Assembly (NCBI RefSeq): GCF_015351075.1
Contig: NZ_JADKRS010000006.1
Span: 62,001 to 126,000 of the forward strand
Direction: 5' to 3'
DNA from: Clavibacter sp. VKM Ac-2873
Lineage (GTDB): Bacteria; Actinomycetota; Actinomycetes; Actinomycetales; Microbacteriaceae
DNA length: 64,000 nucleotides
Shown: piece by piece, positions 1-9,366 of the stretch
Layout of the letters: each line of letters begins with the position of its first letter
How positions within the stretch are numbered: the first letter of the stretch is position 1
Made by a program: the position numbers and the translations under genes
Notes under the pieces: generated by a model
The model's database searches: none
What the model was told of the DNA's origin: nothing
Seen by the model: only the letters and a program-made list of their open reading frames with translations

Positions 1-533
1 CGGCCGCTCACGAGGCGCAGCCCCGCGTCGCGGGAGGCCTCGAACAGGGCGTCCTGCGCGTGCGGGAAGGCGGATCCGAACACGAGCGCGCTCGTCGTGC
101 CCGCCATGATCCGGCGGCGCGTGAAGTCCGCCGCGATCGTGCGCGCGAAGCCCTCGTCCTCGAGCCGCGCCTCGGACGGGAACACGCACGTGTCGAGCCA
201 TTCGAGGAGCTGGCCGCCGCCGTGGGCGCTCGTCGTGTAGGTCTGCGGGAAGTGCACGTGCGCGTCGACGAAGCCGGGGATCAGGAAGTCGGAGGCGTCG
301 CCGTGCACGGGGGCGTCGGCGAACGCGGGCGGGAGCTCGCGGAACGGGCCGACCCACGCGATCCGGCCGGCGTCGTCGACCGCGAGCGCGCCGTCGGGCA
401 CCGAGACGAGGTGGCGACGGGCGTCCTCGACGCGCGGGGAGCCCGTGATGTGGAGGACGTGCCCGCGGTGCACGGCGCGGCAGGCGGCGGCGCGGGCGGG
501 CGGCGCGGGGTGGGTGGTCCGGGGTTCGCTCAT
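1..533 (-). CDS. guaD: Guanine deaminase, amidohydrolase family (C-terminus beyond window)
   Basis: Only the N-terminal ~177 residues are present; the gene continues past the left edge. The ATG is at 531-533 on the minus strand. The protein shows a short beta N-domain, then PGFVDAHVHFPQTY, the first metal-binding HxH strand of amidohydrolases, followed by LLEWLDTCVFPSEARL. That second stretch is the WL..+.FP.E signature typical of guanine deaminases rather than of other amidohydrolases. Guanine deaminase hydrolyses guanine to xanthine and ammonia, and the xanthine is the substrate of the dehydrogenase encoded at 4797-8566, so the cluster reads as purine catabolism. The later metal ligands cannot be checked because of the truncation. 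Confidence 0.8.
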   Translation of the reverse strand, partial: MSEPRTTHPAPPARAAACRAVHRGHVLHITGSPRVEDARRHLVSVPDGALAVDDAGRIAWVGPFRELPPAFADAPVHGDASDFLIPGFVDAHVHFPQTYTTSAHGGGQLLEWLDTCVFPSEARLEDEGFARTIAADFTRRRIMAGTTSALVFGSAFPHAQDALFEASRDAGLRLVSG

Positions 534-746
534 GCGGGAGGATCCGTTCGCTCGGCTGGTGCGCGGCGGTGCTGGACGGCGGGAGCCCGGAGGGGATCAC
601 GCGGCGGGCCGGATCCTGCGGAGCCGCGGCGTCGCGGCGCGCGGGATCGGGAACCCGGTCGATCGTCGACCTCGGGGAGGGGCACGCGCTCCGACACGCC
701 GCGAGCCTGGACGGCGCTCAGGAAGCGGTGACCCCTCGCGAGATCG

Positions 747-1403
747 TCAGGCGGGAGGTCGTCCGGCCGGTCCGGCGGCCGGGGACGGGTCGGGATCGGC
801 GTCCACCGCGCTCCCCGTAGCGGCGTCCGCGTCGAGCCCTCCCGCCGTCTCCGCGTGGAGCAGCGGCTGGAGGAGCGCGTCGATGCGGGCGACCCGACGG
901 CGCCGGACGACGGCGAGACCCGCGACGGCCGCGGCGATCAGCGCGGGCAGCGTCCACGCGAGGGGCGGCCCGCCGAGCACGCCCACGGCCACGGTGCCGC
1001 CGAGGAGCGCCGCGGCGACGAGCATCGCCCACGGTCCGCCGAGCTGGTCGTGGACCTCGCGCCGGCGGAGTAGCAGGAACCGCCACGAGTCGGCGTCGGC
1101 GTCCGCGGGGAGCCGACCGTCGTCGATCGCCTCGGAGACGTCGACCCAGCGCATCCGGGACCGGGTGCCGCGGCGCCGGATGGACAGGACCGCCGTGAGG
1201 ATGAGGCCGACGACCACGCCGACCGTGAGCGTCCCGAGGATCCGCTCGGTGCCCACCTCCTGCCCGAGCGCGACCCGCCAGTAGGTCGTCATCGCCGGGT
1301 AGGCGAGGGCGATGCCCATCGCGGGGACGATCGCGGGGGCGTCGGCCAGCCTTCGGCGGGCGCGCCGCACCCGACCGTGCGCGGGGGCGGCTGAGCCCGT
1401 CAT
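747..1403 (-). CDS. Four-helix membrane protein, function unknown (paralogue of next gene)
   Basis: 218 residues from the ATG at 1401-1403. Four hydrophobic segments are visible (roughly residues 28-48, 54-76, 122-142 and 144-164), with a cytoplasmic-looking loop between the second and third that reads RWVDVSEAIDDGRLPADADA. The tail after the last helix is basic, then acidic. The same four-helix plan and a related loop (SWVEVSEAAEDGELRPGADA) occur in the adjacent gene at 1580-2209, so the two are tandem paralogues. I do not recognise a characterised family. No purine-related feature is visible, so its place between guaD and xdhC may be incidental. Confidence 0.7.
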   Translation of the reverse strand: MTGSAAPAHGRVRRARRRLADAPAIVPAMGIALAYPAMTTYWRVALGQEVGTERILGTLTVGVVVGLILTAVLSIRRRGTRSRMRWVDVSEAIDDGRLPADADADSWRFLLLRRREVHDQLGGPWAMLVAAALLGGTVAVGVLGGPPLAWTLPALIAAAVAGLAVVRRRRVARIDALLQPLLHAETAGGLDADAATGSAVDADPDPSPAAGPAGRPPA

Positions 1404-1579
1404 GGTCGGGCGCCCGTCACGAGACGGCGCTGCCTGCACGCCGCGTGCACGGCGGCGACGGACCCGCCCGCGGATGCGGCGACGGGGCGGGCGGGGTGGG
1501 TCATCGTCTCTCCTCGTGGGTGGTGCACGATGCGGCGGTGGCCGGTCGGGCACGCGGTCGGCGCGGCAGCGGGCCGAGC

Positions 1580-2209
1580 CTATCCAGCAGTCGGGGGAAT
1601 GCGGTCGTCGGGCGACGGCGGCGCCCAACCGGCCCGCCTCTCCTCGTCGGCTCGCACCGACTCCTGCAGCCGGATCAGCAGGGCGTCGACGGCGTCGCGG
1701 CGGCGACCGCGGGAGACGATGAGCACGGCCGACCAGGAGACGAAGACCGCGAGGACGACGAGCCCGGCGATCGCCCGGTCGCCGCTCGCGCCGTTGAGGA
1801 GGGTCAGCGCGACGATGACGACCAGCCCGAGCGGCACGATCCATGACTCCTGCCGGATCTCCGCGCGCCGGCGCTCCAGCGCGGCGAGCCACGCGGCCGC
1901 ATCCGCGCCCGGGCGGAGCTCCCCGTCCTCCGCGGCCTCGGACACCTCGACCCAGCTGGGCGCGCCGACCTGTCGCCGACCGCGGGAGCGGCGCACGCCG
2001 ACGAAGAGCGCGCCGGCCAGCAGGCCGAGCCCCACGCGGAGGAGGAGCGCCCCGCCGGTCCCGTTCCACGCCCCGAAGTCGAGGAGCGTGAAGTAGCCGA
2101 AGTAGAGCGCGGCGACGGCGAGCGCCTGCACGGCCCAGGGCGCGTCGGCCCACGCCCGGCGGATCCGCCGGTGCAGCGGCTGCGGGCGGTCGGGTGCGGT
2201 CGATGCCAT
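1580..2209 (-). CDS. Four-helix membrane protein, function unknown (paralogue of previous gene)
   Basis: 209 residues. The ATG at 2207-2209 is preceded by a purine-rich GAGGGGGA ribosome site. There are four hydrophobic helices (about 24-47, 56-73, 122-141 and 147-167) and a conserved soluble loop with WVEVSEAAEDGEL after helix 2. It shares topology and loop motif with the downstream gene on the same strand (747-1403), separated by 176 nt, and the two are probably co-transcribed. It has no known domain that I can name. The C-terminus (RRDAVDALLIRLQESV) matches the paralogue's RRVARIDALLQPLLHAE, which supports a duplication of the whole protein rather than a shared loop only. Confidence 0.72.
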   Translation of the reverse strand: MASTAPDRPQPLHRRIRRAWADAPWAVQALAVAALYFGYFTLLDFGAWNGTGGALLLRVGLGLLAGALFVGVRRSRGRRQVGAPSWVEVSEAAEDGELRPGADAAAWLAALERRRAEIRQESWIVPLGLVVIVALTLLNGASGDRAIAGLVVLAVFVSWSAVLIVSRGRRRDAVDALLIRLQESVRADEERRAGWAPPSPDDRIPPTAG

Positions 2210-2382
2210 GGGTCCCCCTCGGATGGACGCGCGGCACCGGGGGAGGATCCCCCCGGCATCCGCGTCCCACCCTACGCAGGGGCCGTGCGAGGCTTGACGC
2301 GGGCGATACCATCGCGCGCCGTCCGGCCGCCGCCCTCCCGCCCGTCCCGCGCCCGCTCGCCGGCGCTCCCACCGGAGGTGCC

Positions 2383-3489
2383 GTGCTCGAGATCGCCGCC
2401 GGGGTGCTCGACGCCCTCGCCGACGGCCGCCGCCTCGCCGTCGCGTGCGTCACCGACGTGCTCGGCAGCGCCCCGCGCACGGCGGGCACCGCGATGGCGG
2501 TCGACGACCGGGGCCGGGTGATCGGATCCATCTCGGGCGGCTGCGTCGAGGGCGCGGTCGTCGCGGTCGCGGCGGGCGTGCTCGAGGACGGGGTGCCCGC
2601 GCTCACGTCCTTCGGCGTCAGCGACGACGACGCGTTCCAGGTCGGCCTCACCTGCGGCGGGCGGATCGGCGTGGTGGTCGTGGAGGTCGCGCCCGGCGAC
2701 GACGCGCGATCGCCCGTCCCCGACGCCGTGCGCGGCGCCCTCGAGGACGCCCGCGCCGGCCGTGCCGCGTCGCTCGCGCTCGTGCTGGACGGCCCGGCCG
2801 TCGGCACGTGGATCACCAGCGCGGCCGACCCCACGGTGGATGCGGCCGTGGGCGTCGACGCCGCCCGCCGGATCCGCGCCGGGCTCGCGGCGCGCCTCGC
2901 CGCCGGCCGCTCGGGCACCACGGACGTCGACTGCGCCGACGGGCCGCTGCGCGTCCTCCACCTCGTCGCCGCGCCGCCGCCCCGGCTGCTGGTCTTCGGC
3001 GCCGTCGACTTCTCGGCCGCGCTCGCCGACGCGGCCGCGCTGCTCGGCTACCGCGTGACGGTGTGCGACGCCCGGCCCGCGTTCGCGACCCGCGCGCGCT
3101 TCCCGTCCGCGCACGAGGTCGTCGCCGAGTGGCCGGACGAGTACCTGGCGCGCACCGAGGTCGACGCCCGCACCGTGATCTGCGTGCTCACCCACGACGA
3201 CCGCTTCGACGTGCCCCTGCTGGTGCAGGCGCTGCGCCTGCCGGTGGCCTTCGTCGGGGCGATGGGATCCCGCACCACCGACGTGCGCCGCCGCGCGCTG
3301 CTCGCGGACGAGGGCCTCGGCCCGGAGGAGCTCGCGCGGCTGCGGTCGCCCATCGGCCTCGACATCGGCGCGTCGACGCCCGAGGAGACGGCCGTCTCGA
3401 TCCTCGCGGAGGTGCTCGCCGCGCGTGCCGGCACCGCGGGCGCGCCGCTGACGACGACCACGGGGCCGATCCACCGGGAGCGGCCGTGA
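2383..3489 (+). CDS. xdhC: XdhC/CoxI-family molybdenum-cofactor maturation protein
   Basis: 368 residues from the GTG at 2383, chosen because GGAGG lies five bases upstream; the open frame extends further 5' but into low-complexity translation. The N-terminal XdhC_CoxI domain shows TDVLGSAPRTAGTAMAV and SISGGCVEGAV, and the C-terminal Rossmann XdhC_C domain shows RLLVFGAVDFSAALADAA and later FVGAMGSRTTDVRRRALL. Proteins of this family bind and sulfurate the molybdenum cofactor and insert it into xanthine-dehydrogenase-type hydroxylases. The matching enzyme is at 4797-8566 on the opposite strand. The stop overlaps the GTG start of the next gene (GTGA), so the two are translationally coupled. 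Confidence 0.88.
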   Translation: MLEIAAGVLDALADGRRLAVACVTDVLGSAPRTAGTAMAVDDRGRVIGSISGGCVEGAVVAVAAGVLEDGVPALTSFGVSDDDAFQVGLTCGGRIGVVVVEVAPGDDARSPVPDAVRGALEDARAGRAASLALVLDGPAVGTWITSAADPTVDAAVGVDAARRIRAGLAARLAAGRSGTTDVDCADGPLRVLHLVAAPPPRLLVFGAVDFSAALADAAALLGYRVTVCDARPAFATRARFPSAHEVVAEWPDEYLARTEVDARTVICVLTHDDRFDVPLLVQALRLPVAFVGAMGSRTTDVRRRALLADEGLGPEELARLRSPIGLDIGASTPEETAVSILAEVLAARAGTAGAPLTTTTGPIHRERP

Positions 3490-4781
3490 CCGCGGCGTCC
3501 CCGTCCGCGTCCGCGGGACCGACCCCGCCCGGCCTCGCCCGCCGCCTCGGCCTCCTCGACGCCACCGTGCTCGGCCTCGGCGCGATGATCGGCGCCGGGA
3601 TCTTCGCCGTCATGCCCGCGGCGGCGCGCGCGGCGGGCGACGGCCTCCTCGTCGGCCTCGCGATCGCGGCGGTCGTCGCCTTCTGCAACGCCACGGCGTC
3701 CGCCCAGCTCGCCGCCCGGTACCCGTCTTCCGGCGGCTCGTACCTGTACGGCCGGGAGCGGCTCGGCGCGTGGCCGGGCTTCCTCGCCGGCTGGTCGTTC
3801 GTCATCGGCAAGACCGCGAGCTGCGCGGCCATGGCCCTCACGTTCGCCGCGTACGCGGTGCCCGCGGCGTGGCAGCGGCCGGTGGCGGCGCTCGCGGTCG
3901 TCGCGCTCGCCACGGTCGGCTGCCTCGGGGTGACCCGCACGGCCCGGCTCGCGCGCGTGATCATCACGGTGGTCCTCGCGGTGATCGCGCTCGTGCTGGT
4001 CGCGGGCCTCGTCGCGGGCGGGCCCGCCGCCGCGGGATCCGTCGCGGGCGTCGTCGACACCACCCCCTACGGCGTCCTCCAGTCGGCCGGCCTCCTGTTC
4101 TTCGCCTTCGCGGGGTACGCGCGCATCGCGACCATGGGGGAGGAGGTGCGCGATCCCGCCCGCACCATCCCGCGCGCGATCCTCCTCGCGCTCGGCGGCG
4201 CGCTCGTCGTCTACGCGCTCGTCGCCGTCACGCTCCTCGGGGTGCTCGGGGAGGCCCGGCTCGCCGGATCCCCCGCGCCGCTCGCCGAGGTCGTGCGCGA
4301 CGCGGGCTGGGGGTGGGCGGTGCTGCTGGTCGGGGTGGGCGCGGCCGGCGCGTGCCTCGGCGCGCTCCTGGCGCTGCTCGCGGGGATCGGGCGCACGTCG
4401 CTCGCCATGGCGCGCGAGGGCGACCTGCCTCGCGCGCTCGCCGTCGTGCACCCGCGGTACCGGGTGCCGCAGCGGGCCGAGATCGCGGTGGCCGCGGTGG
4501 TCGTGGTCCTCGTGCTCACGGTGGACCTCCGCGGCGTCGTCGGCTTCTCGTCCTTCGGCGTGCTGCTGTACTACGTGGTCGCCAACGCCGCCGCGTTCAC
4601 GCAGGCGCGCGCGGACCGGCGGTACCCGCGGGCCCTGCAGGTGCTCGGCGTCGTGGGCTGCCTGGTGCTCGTGGCGACGCTGCCGGGGTCGTCCATCGCC
4701 GTGGGAGTCGGCGTGCTGTCGGTCGGCGTGGTCGGGCGCGCGGTCGTGCTCGCGCGTCGTCGGCGCGCCGCGGCCCGCTGA
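3486..4781 (+). CDS. APC-superfamily amino acid/polyamine-type permease
   Basis: 431 residues, almost entirely hydrophobic with about 12 predicted helices. The GTG start overlaps the xdhC stop by four bases. Helix 1 carries LGLGAMIGAGIFAVMP, the G-rich unwound substrate-binding segment typical of the APC superfamily. Later there are GYARIATMGEEVRDP, the conserved 'F-A-G-Y/F-x-x-x-x-x-x-x-E-E' helix 6 region followed by the P-RTIPRAI loop, and LAMAREGDLP after helix 8. Substrate cannot be read from sequence. Coupling to xdhC could suggest import of a nitrogen compound related to purine breakdown, but APC members mostly carry amino acids, so this is only a guess. Confidence 0.82.
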   Translation: MTAASPSASAGPTPPGLARRLGLLDATVLGLGAMIGAGIFAVMPAAARAAGDGLLVGLAIAAVVAFCNATASAQLAARYPSSGGSYLYGRERLGAWPGFLAGWSFVIGKTASCAAMALTFAAYAVPAAWQRPVAALAVVALATVGCLGVTRTARLARVIITVVLAVIALVLVAGLVAGGPAAAGSVAGVVDTTPYGVLQSAGLLFFAFAGYARIATMGEEVRDPARTIPRAILLALGGALVVYALVAVTLLGVLGEARLAGSPAPLAEVVRDAGWGWAVLLVGVGAAGACLGALLALLAGIGRTSLAMAREGDLPRALAVVHPRYRVPQRAEIAVAAVVVVLVLTVDLRGVVGFSSFGVLLYYVVANAAAFTQARADRRYPRALQVLGVVGCLVLVATLPGSSIAVGVGVLSVGVVGRAVVLARRRRAAAR

Positions 4782-4796
4782 CCGCGTCCCGCGCCG

Positions 4797-7652
4797 CTAC
4801 TCCCGCGTCCCGCGCTTCCCGAGCGTCGTTGGGCTGTCGAACCGCGGCTGCGGACCGCCGCCGTTGAGGAGCCGCCACACGCGGTCGCGCGACATCGGCA
4901 GGTCGTGCAGGCGGATCCCGATGGCGTCGCGCACCGCGTTCGCGAGCGCCGGCGCGACCGGGTTGTAGGGCGCCTCGCTCATCGACTTCGCGCCGTGCGG
5001 CCCGAGGTCGTCGTGCGTGTCGGCGAACAGCACCTCGGTCACGGGCAGGTCCGCGAGCTGGGGGATGTGGTAGTTCCGCAGCACGTCCGTGAGGATCCGC
5101 CCCGCGCCGTCGTGCACGACCTCCTCGAACAGGGCCGTGCCGATGGCCTGCGCCGTGCCGCCCTCGACCTGGCCCCGCAGCTGCGCGGGATTGAGGACGG
5201 TGCCGGCGTCCACCGCCTGCACGGAGCGGAGGATGCGCACCTCGCCGGTCGCGGGATCGACCGCCACCCGGAACGCGTGCACGTTGAACGCGAGGGAGCG
5301 TAGCGCGCCGTCCTCGTGCGCCTGGGCGGCGAGGCCGTCGGGGCCGACCAGCTCGGCGACGGGCACCGCGACGCCGTCGGCGACGAGCGCGTCCGGCGTG
5401 AGGGCGAAGGCCTCGGCGGCGATCCCCGTGCGTGCGGCGGCCGCCTCCCGCAGCATCCCGGCGAGCGCGGTCGCGGCCACGTGCACGGCCTTCCCCGCGA
5501 CGACCGTGCCCGCGGATCCGAACGCGCCCGTGTCGTAGCGGGTGACGTCGGTGTCGGACTGGCGGATGCGGATCCGGTCGGGCGTCGTCCCCAGCGCGGT
5601 CGCGGCGAGCTGGGCGTGCACGGTGGTCGTGCCGTTGCCGAACTCGGCCGTGCCGACCGACACCGTCACGACGCCGTCGGCGGCCATCGCCACGGTCACG
5701 TCGGCGAAGTGCCCGCGCGGCGGCATGGTGGCGATCATCGCGGCGGCCATGCCCTCGCCCACGAGCCAGCGGTCGCCGTCCGGCACCGGATCCCCGCCGC
5801 CGTCGGCCAGCGCCCGCTCGGCGAGGTCGAGGCACTGGTCGAGACCGTAGCTGCCGCCGAAGCCGAGGTCGGGGCCCTCCGCGTGCGTGATGATCAGCGG
5901 GTCGCCCGGCACGACCGCGTTCCGCCGCCGGATCTCGAAGCCCGAGATGCCGAGCCGCCGCGCGAGCTCGTCGAGCGCGGACTCGATCGCGAAGATCACC
6001 TGGCCGAGGCCGTAGCCGCGGAACGCGCCCGACGGCAGGTTGTTCGTGTACACGCTCTGCGCGTCGACGCGCTTGGCCGGCGAGCGGTACAGGGCGATCG
6101 ACTCGTTGCAGCCGTGGAACATCACGCCGGGGCCGTGGTTGCCGTACGCGCCCGTGTCGCTCAGCACGTCGACCGCGAGCGCCGTGAGCACGCCGTCGGC
6201 GGTCGCGCCGACCGTGACGCCCACGCGCATCGGGTGCCGCGCGGGCGAGAGCGTGAACTCGTCCGTCCGCGTGAACTCCAGCTGCACCGGGCGCCCGGTC
6301 GCGAGCACGGCGAGGGTGACGACGTCCTCGGTGAGGATCTCCTGCTTGCCGCCGAACCCGCCGCCGACGCGCGCCGTGAAGACGCGCACCTCGTCCGGCG
6401 AGAGCGCGAACAGCCGGCAGATCTCGCGCTGCACGAGGAAGGGCACCTGCGAGCTGGTGCGGAGCACGAGGCGGCCCTCCTCCATCCAGCCGACGGTCGC
6501 GTGCGTCTCCAGGTGCGTGTGGGCGACGCGCTGGGTGGACCACGTGCCGCTCACGACCTCGTCGGCGCGGGCGAGGCCCGCCGCCACGTCGCCGTGCTCG
6601 CCGTGCATCTCCGCGACGACGTTGCGCTGCGGGTCGGCGAGGCGCGAGACGGCCGGATCCTTGTCGCCGTGCACGAGGGGAGCGCCCGGCCGCCTGGCCT
6701 CCTCGGGGTCGAAGACGGCGGGGAGCACCTCGTAGTCGACCCGCACCAGGCGGACGGCCGCTTCCGCGATCCCGACGTCGTCGGCGATCACGGCCGCCAC
6801 GCGCTGCCCGCGGAACCGCACGACGTCGTCGAACACGCGGCTGTCGTCGGGGTCGTCGAAGCGGTCCTCGTGGCGGGCGGACGAGTACAGCGTCGCGGGG
6901 GAGTCGTGGTGCGTGAGCACGGCGTGCACGCCCGGCAGCGCGAGCGCCGCCGACGCGTCGATGGAGCGGATGCGCGCGTGCGGGTGCGGGCTCCGCACGA
7001 GGCTCGCGTGCAGGAGGCCGGGGACGGCGACGTCGAGCGTGTACGGCTCGAGGCCGCTGACGACGCGCTCGCTCGCGGGCGCGTGCAGCGACGTGCCCAC
7101 CCGGCCGGTCTGGGCGCGCTCGGCGGCGCGTGCGCCGTCGTGCGCCGCCGGGGATCCCGTCGCCCGCACCGGCCCCAGCCCCTCGGGTCGCGCCCCGCCG
7201 CAGCCGTCCGCGTGCGCGTGGTCGGGGCCGCCGTGCTCCCCGCGGATCGCCTCGTCGATCGCCCGGTACCCGGTGCACCGGCAGAGGCTGCTCTTCATCA
7301 GCCGCGGGAGGTCGTCGAGCTCGTCCTCGGCGAGGGACGCCGCCGTGACGACCATGCCGGGCGTGCAGAACCCGCACTGGAACCCGGCCGCCTCCACGAA
7401 CCGCTCCTGCACCGGATGCAGGTCGCCCGGGGTCCCGAGCCCGGCCGCCGTCGTGACCTCCCGACCCGCCGCCCGGAACGCCGGCAGGATGCACGACTGC
7501 ACGGCCTCGCCGTCGAGGAGCACCGAGCATGCTCCGCAGTCGCCTGAGTCGCAGCCCTTCTTGACGCTGAACACCTCGTGAGCGCGCAGCCAGGTGCGGA
7601 GGCTCTGGCCCGGCGCCGGCTCTCCCGGGATCTCGCGGCCGTCCACGGTCAT
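4797..7652 (-). CDS. Xanthine dehydrogenase-type hydroxylase, fused [2Fe-2S] and molybdopterin subunit
   Basis: 951 residues. Residues 1-150 form a complete small subunit: the plant-type [2Fe-2S] cluster with C34, C39, C42 and C54, and the second all-alpha cluster with C93, C96, C124 and C126 (FQCGFCTPG and LCRCTGY). After a glycine/alanine-rich linker (about 150-190) comes a full molybdenum subunit with [22 protein letters not shown] and [12 protein letters not shown], where the Glu matches the catalytic base of the family. The usual layouts are three separate chains, or FeS plus FAD together; FeS joined to Mo with FAD separate is less common. The FAD chain lies immediately upstream, with two bases between its stop and this start. 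The context (guaD, xdhC) supports xanthine/hypoxanthine as substrate. Confidence 0.88.
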   Translation of the reverse strand: MTVDGREIPGEPAPGQSLRTWLRAHEVFSVKKGCDSGDCGACSVLLDGEAVQSCILPAFRAAGREVTTAAGLGTPGDLHPVQERFVEAAGFQCGFCTPGMVVTAASLAEDELDDLPRLMKSSLCRCTGYRAIDEAIRGEHGGPDHAHADGCGGARPEGLGPVRATGSPAAHDGARAAERAQTGRVGTSLHAPASERVVSGLEPYTLDVAVPGLLHASLVRSPHPHARIRSIDASAALALPGVHAVLTHHDSPATLYSSARHEDRFDDPDDSRVFDDVVRFRGQRVAAVIADDVGIAEAAVRLVRVDYEVLPAVFDPEEARRPGAPLVHGDKDPAVSRLADPQRNVVAEMHGEHGDVAAGLARADEVVSGTWSTQRVAHTHLETHATVGWMEEGRLVLRTSSQVPFLVQREICRLFALSPDEVRVFTARVGGGFGGKQEILTEDVVTLAVLATGRPVQLEFTRTDEFTLSPARHPMRVGVTVGATADGVLTALAVDVLSDTGAYGNHGPGVMFHGCNESIALYRSPAKRVDAQSVYTNNLPSGAFRGYGLGQVIFAIESALDELARRLGISGFEIRRRNAVVPGDPLIITHAEGPDLGFGGSYGLDQCLDLAERALADGGGDPVPDGDRWLVGEGMAAAMIATMPPRGHFADVTVAMAADGVVTVSVGTAEFGNGTTTVHAQLAATALGTTPDRIRIRQSDTDVTRYDTGAFGSAGTVVAGKAVHVAATALAGMLREAAAARTGIAAEAFALTPDALVADGVAVPVAELVGPDGLAAQAHEDGALRSLAFNVHAFRVAVDPATGEVRILRSVQAVDAGTVLNPAQLRGQVEGGTAQAIGTALFEEVVHDGAGRILTDVLRNYHIPQLADLPVTEVLFADTHDDLGPHGAKSMSEAPYNPVAPALANAVRDAIGIRLHDLPMSRDRVWRLLNGGGPQPRFDSPTTLGKRGTRE

Positions 7653-7654
7653 GC

Positions 7655-8566
7655 TCACGGGCGGGCTCCTGCCGTCGTCGTGGCGGCGGCGGCGGAAGGG
7701 GTGCCGCGCTCGCCGGAGGGGGGTCCGTCGCCGGAGCCGGTCGCATCGCCGGCCAGCTCCGCGCGGATCTCCGCCGCGAGCAGCGCGCTGACCGCGCGGC
7801 GCCAGTCGGCCGCGCCATGCGCGTCGGTGAACCAGGATCCGATCGCCCGCACGTCGTCGGCGAGCGCCGCGGCGGGAGGGAGCGCGGGGTAGCGCAGCTG
7901 CTCCGGCCGGAGGGTGGCCCCGGTGACGGTGAGCGTGAACGCGCCGCCCTCGTCGAGCCGGCCGATCACCACCGACCCGGACCGCCCGATGGGCGACAGC
8001 GCGATCTTGCGGAACGCCGTGCGCGCGCGCAGCGACGCCGCCGGCACGTGGATCGACCGGAGCACGTCGCCCGGACGGAGGGCGGTGGTGCGGTCGCCGG
8101 TCACGAGCTCGGCGACGGGCATCCGCTCGTCCTGCGCGGGCGCGTCGGCGGTCGCCGCCCGCCAGATCAGCGCGTCCGCGTCGAGCGCGGACGCGAGCGC
8201 GGTCATCGGGCCGGCGGGCAGCGCCGAGCAGACGTTCCCGCCCACGGTCGCGACCCGCCAGACCTTCGTCGACCCGAACAGCGCCGTGCACGCCTGCAGG
8301 AAGAGGGGATGCGCCGCCCAGCCGTCCCGCGGCGCGATGCCGGCCACCTGGGCGATGGTGCACGTCGCGGCGATCTCCAGGCCGTCGTCCGTGACCACGA
8401 GCGGCTCCCAGCCGAGCCCCTGCAGGTCGACGAGCCCGGTGAGGTGCGGGTGCGGCTCGGCGAAGATGCCGGATCCGCCGGCGAGCGCGGCGACGCCCGG
8501 CCCGAGGGCGGCGAGGTCGTCGCGGGTCCGGGCGGGCACGACGGAGCGGACGGTCGGCTGGTCCAT
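7655..8566 (-). CDS. Xanthine dehydrogenase-type FAD-binding subunit
   Basis: 303 residues from the ATG at 8564-8566 with GGGAGGAG upstream. The N-terminal FAD_binding_5 fold has [26 protein letters not shown], matching the L-x-G-G-T/S-x-L...P..+DL pattern, and [15 protein letters not shown], which corresponds to the usual G-G-N-L-...-PA-D FAD loop with Cys-Ser where many members have Asn-Ala. The C-terminal CO_deh_flav_C domain follows, with [18 protein letters not shown]. This chain passes electrons from the FeS clusters to NAD+ through FAD. It is the first gene of a two-gene operon with the fused FeS-Mo subunit. Confidence 0.85.
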   Translation of the reverse strand: MDQPTVRSVVPARTRDDLAALGPGVAALAGGSGIFAEPHPHLTGLVDLQGLGWEPLVVTDDGLEIAATCTIAQVAGIAPRDGWAAHPLFLQACTALFGSTKVWRVATVGGNVCSALPAGPMTALASALDADALIWRAATADAPAQDERMPVAELVTGDRTTALRPGDVLRSIHVPAASLRARTAFRKIALSPIGRSGSVVIGRLDEGGAFTLTVTGATLRPEQLRYPALPPAAALADDVRAIGSWFTDAHGAADWRRAVSALLAAEIRAELAGDATGSGDGPPSGERGTPSAAAATTTAGARP

Positions 8567-8736
8567 GGGTCTCCTCCCGGGCATCCGGGTCGACGGCCGC
8601 GGATCCGGGGAGCGCGGCCGTGCGTGGGGTGTGACAGCGATCCTCGCATCCGCCGCGCCCCGCCCCCGCCCGCGCGCCCCCGAGTTGCCCTCGTCGCGGC
8701 CGGGCTGCCACGCTGTCGAGGAGATCCGGGGAGACC

Positions 8737-8805
8737 ATGAGGATGCGCACCACCGTCCACGCCGCCCGTCCGCGCCGCCGATCCGTCGAGCGCGGACGAT
8801 GGTGA
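8737..8805 (+). CDS. Possible 22-residue leader peptide overlapping the next start codon
   Basis: An ATG at 8737 follows GGGGAGACC, a good ribosome site, and reads an arginine-rich 22-residue peptide ([20 protein letters not shown] then RW) ending in TGA at 8803-8805. The stop lies two codons into the membrane protein that begins with ATG at 8799, so translation of the leader would end on top of the downstream start. That downstream ATG has no clear ribosome site of its own. Translational coupling is inferred. In this base composition a short ORF can arise by chance. Confidence 0.35.
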   Translation: MRMRTTVHAARPRRRSVERGRW

Positions 8806-9251
8806 CCGCGCCCCGTCGCGCGCGCCGCGAGCTCCGGGCCGCCGCGGTGCTCCTGCTCCTCCAGGGCGTGCTGATGGAGGGCCTCGTCGCCGTGGGGCTC
8901 GTCGTCCTGCTGGTGCTCGGGATCCCGCAGGCGGTCATCACGGACCACGCGGAGGTCTTCGCGCTGCCGTACCTCCAGGACCAGCTCTACCCGATGATGG
9001 CGATGAGCGGGATCTTCGCCGCCCTCCGCATCACCGCGGGGATCGGCCTCTGGCGCGACCGGCTCTGGGGCCTCGCGCTCGCGGGCGTCATGTGCGGGGT
9101 GACCCTCGTGCTGATGGTGTTCCTGCTGCCGGCCGGACTCCTCGACGGCGTGCTCTCCGGCACCGCGCTCGTCCTCCTCCTGCACGCGCGGCTCGGGAGC
9201 GACGCGGCGGGCACCGCGCGGCCGGCGATCGCCCCGACCGAGAGCCCGTGA
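8799..9251 (+). CDS. Small integral membrane protein, unknown function
   Basis: 150 residues with four hydrophobic segments (about 12-40, 58-78, 85-105 and 108-125), a basic N-terminus ([12 protein letters not shown]) and a polar tail. The ATG at 8799 was selected because the frame upstream has no membrane-protein character; initiation may be coupled to the short ORF at 8737-8805. The arrangement is loosely reminiscent of DoxX-like four-helix proteins, but I see no diagnostic motif and would leave it unnamed. A strong hairpin follows ten bases after the stop. Confidence 0.65.
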   Translation: MVTAPRRARRELRAAAVLLLLQGVLMEGLVAVGLVVLLVLGIPQAVITDHAEVFALPYLQDQLYPMMAMSGIFAALRITAGIGLWRDRLWGLALAGVMCGVTLVLMVFLLPAGLLDGVLSGTALVLLLHARLGSDAAGTARPAIAPTESP

Positions 9252-9260
9252 TCCGGTGAT

Positions 9261-9278
9261 CGCCCCCGACCGGGGGCG
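9261..9278 (+). terminator. GC-rich hairpin after the 8799-9251 gene
   Basis: Perfect 8-bp arms CGCCCCCG (9261-9268) and CGGGGGCG (9271-9278). With only two bases between the arms, the innermost pairs must open to form a loop. There is no T-run afterwards, as is common for actinobacterial terminators. It separates the upstream membrane-protein gene from the promoter of the Stealth gene. Confidence 0.45.
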
Positions 9279-9293
9279 CGCACCCCGGCTCGG

Positions 9294-9299
9294 TAGAAT
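9294..9299 (+). promoter_or_regulatory. -10 box TAGAAT for the Stealth/J-domain operon
   Basis: TAGAAT matches the actinobacterial TANNNT -10 consensus and lies about 68 bases before the ATG at 9367. No convincing -35 box is seen 17 bases upstream, which is also common in this group. Confidence 0.5.
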
Positions 9300-9366
9300 G
9301 GCGAGTCGCCACCCGTCGGGTCCGGCGCGCGCATCAGGCACACGAGAAGCACCAAGGGGATGATCC

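Noticed and set aside
7600-7655. Frameshift or split of the FeS and Mo domains of xanthine dehydrogenase
   Set aside because: The reading frame is continuous across the linker and codon use remains normal, so a genuine fusion is the simpler reading.
4597-7818. Long Arg/Ala-rich frame inside the xanthine dehydrogenase gene
   Set aside because: Out-of-frame shadow; the alternative frame has all cofactor motifs.
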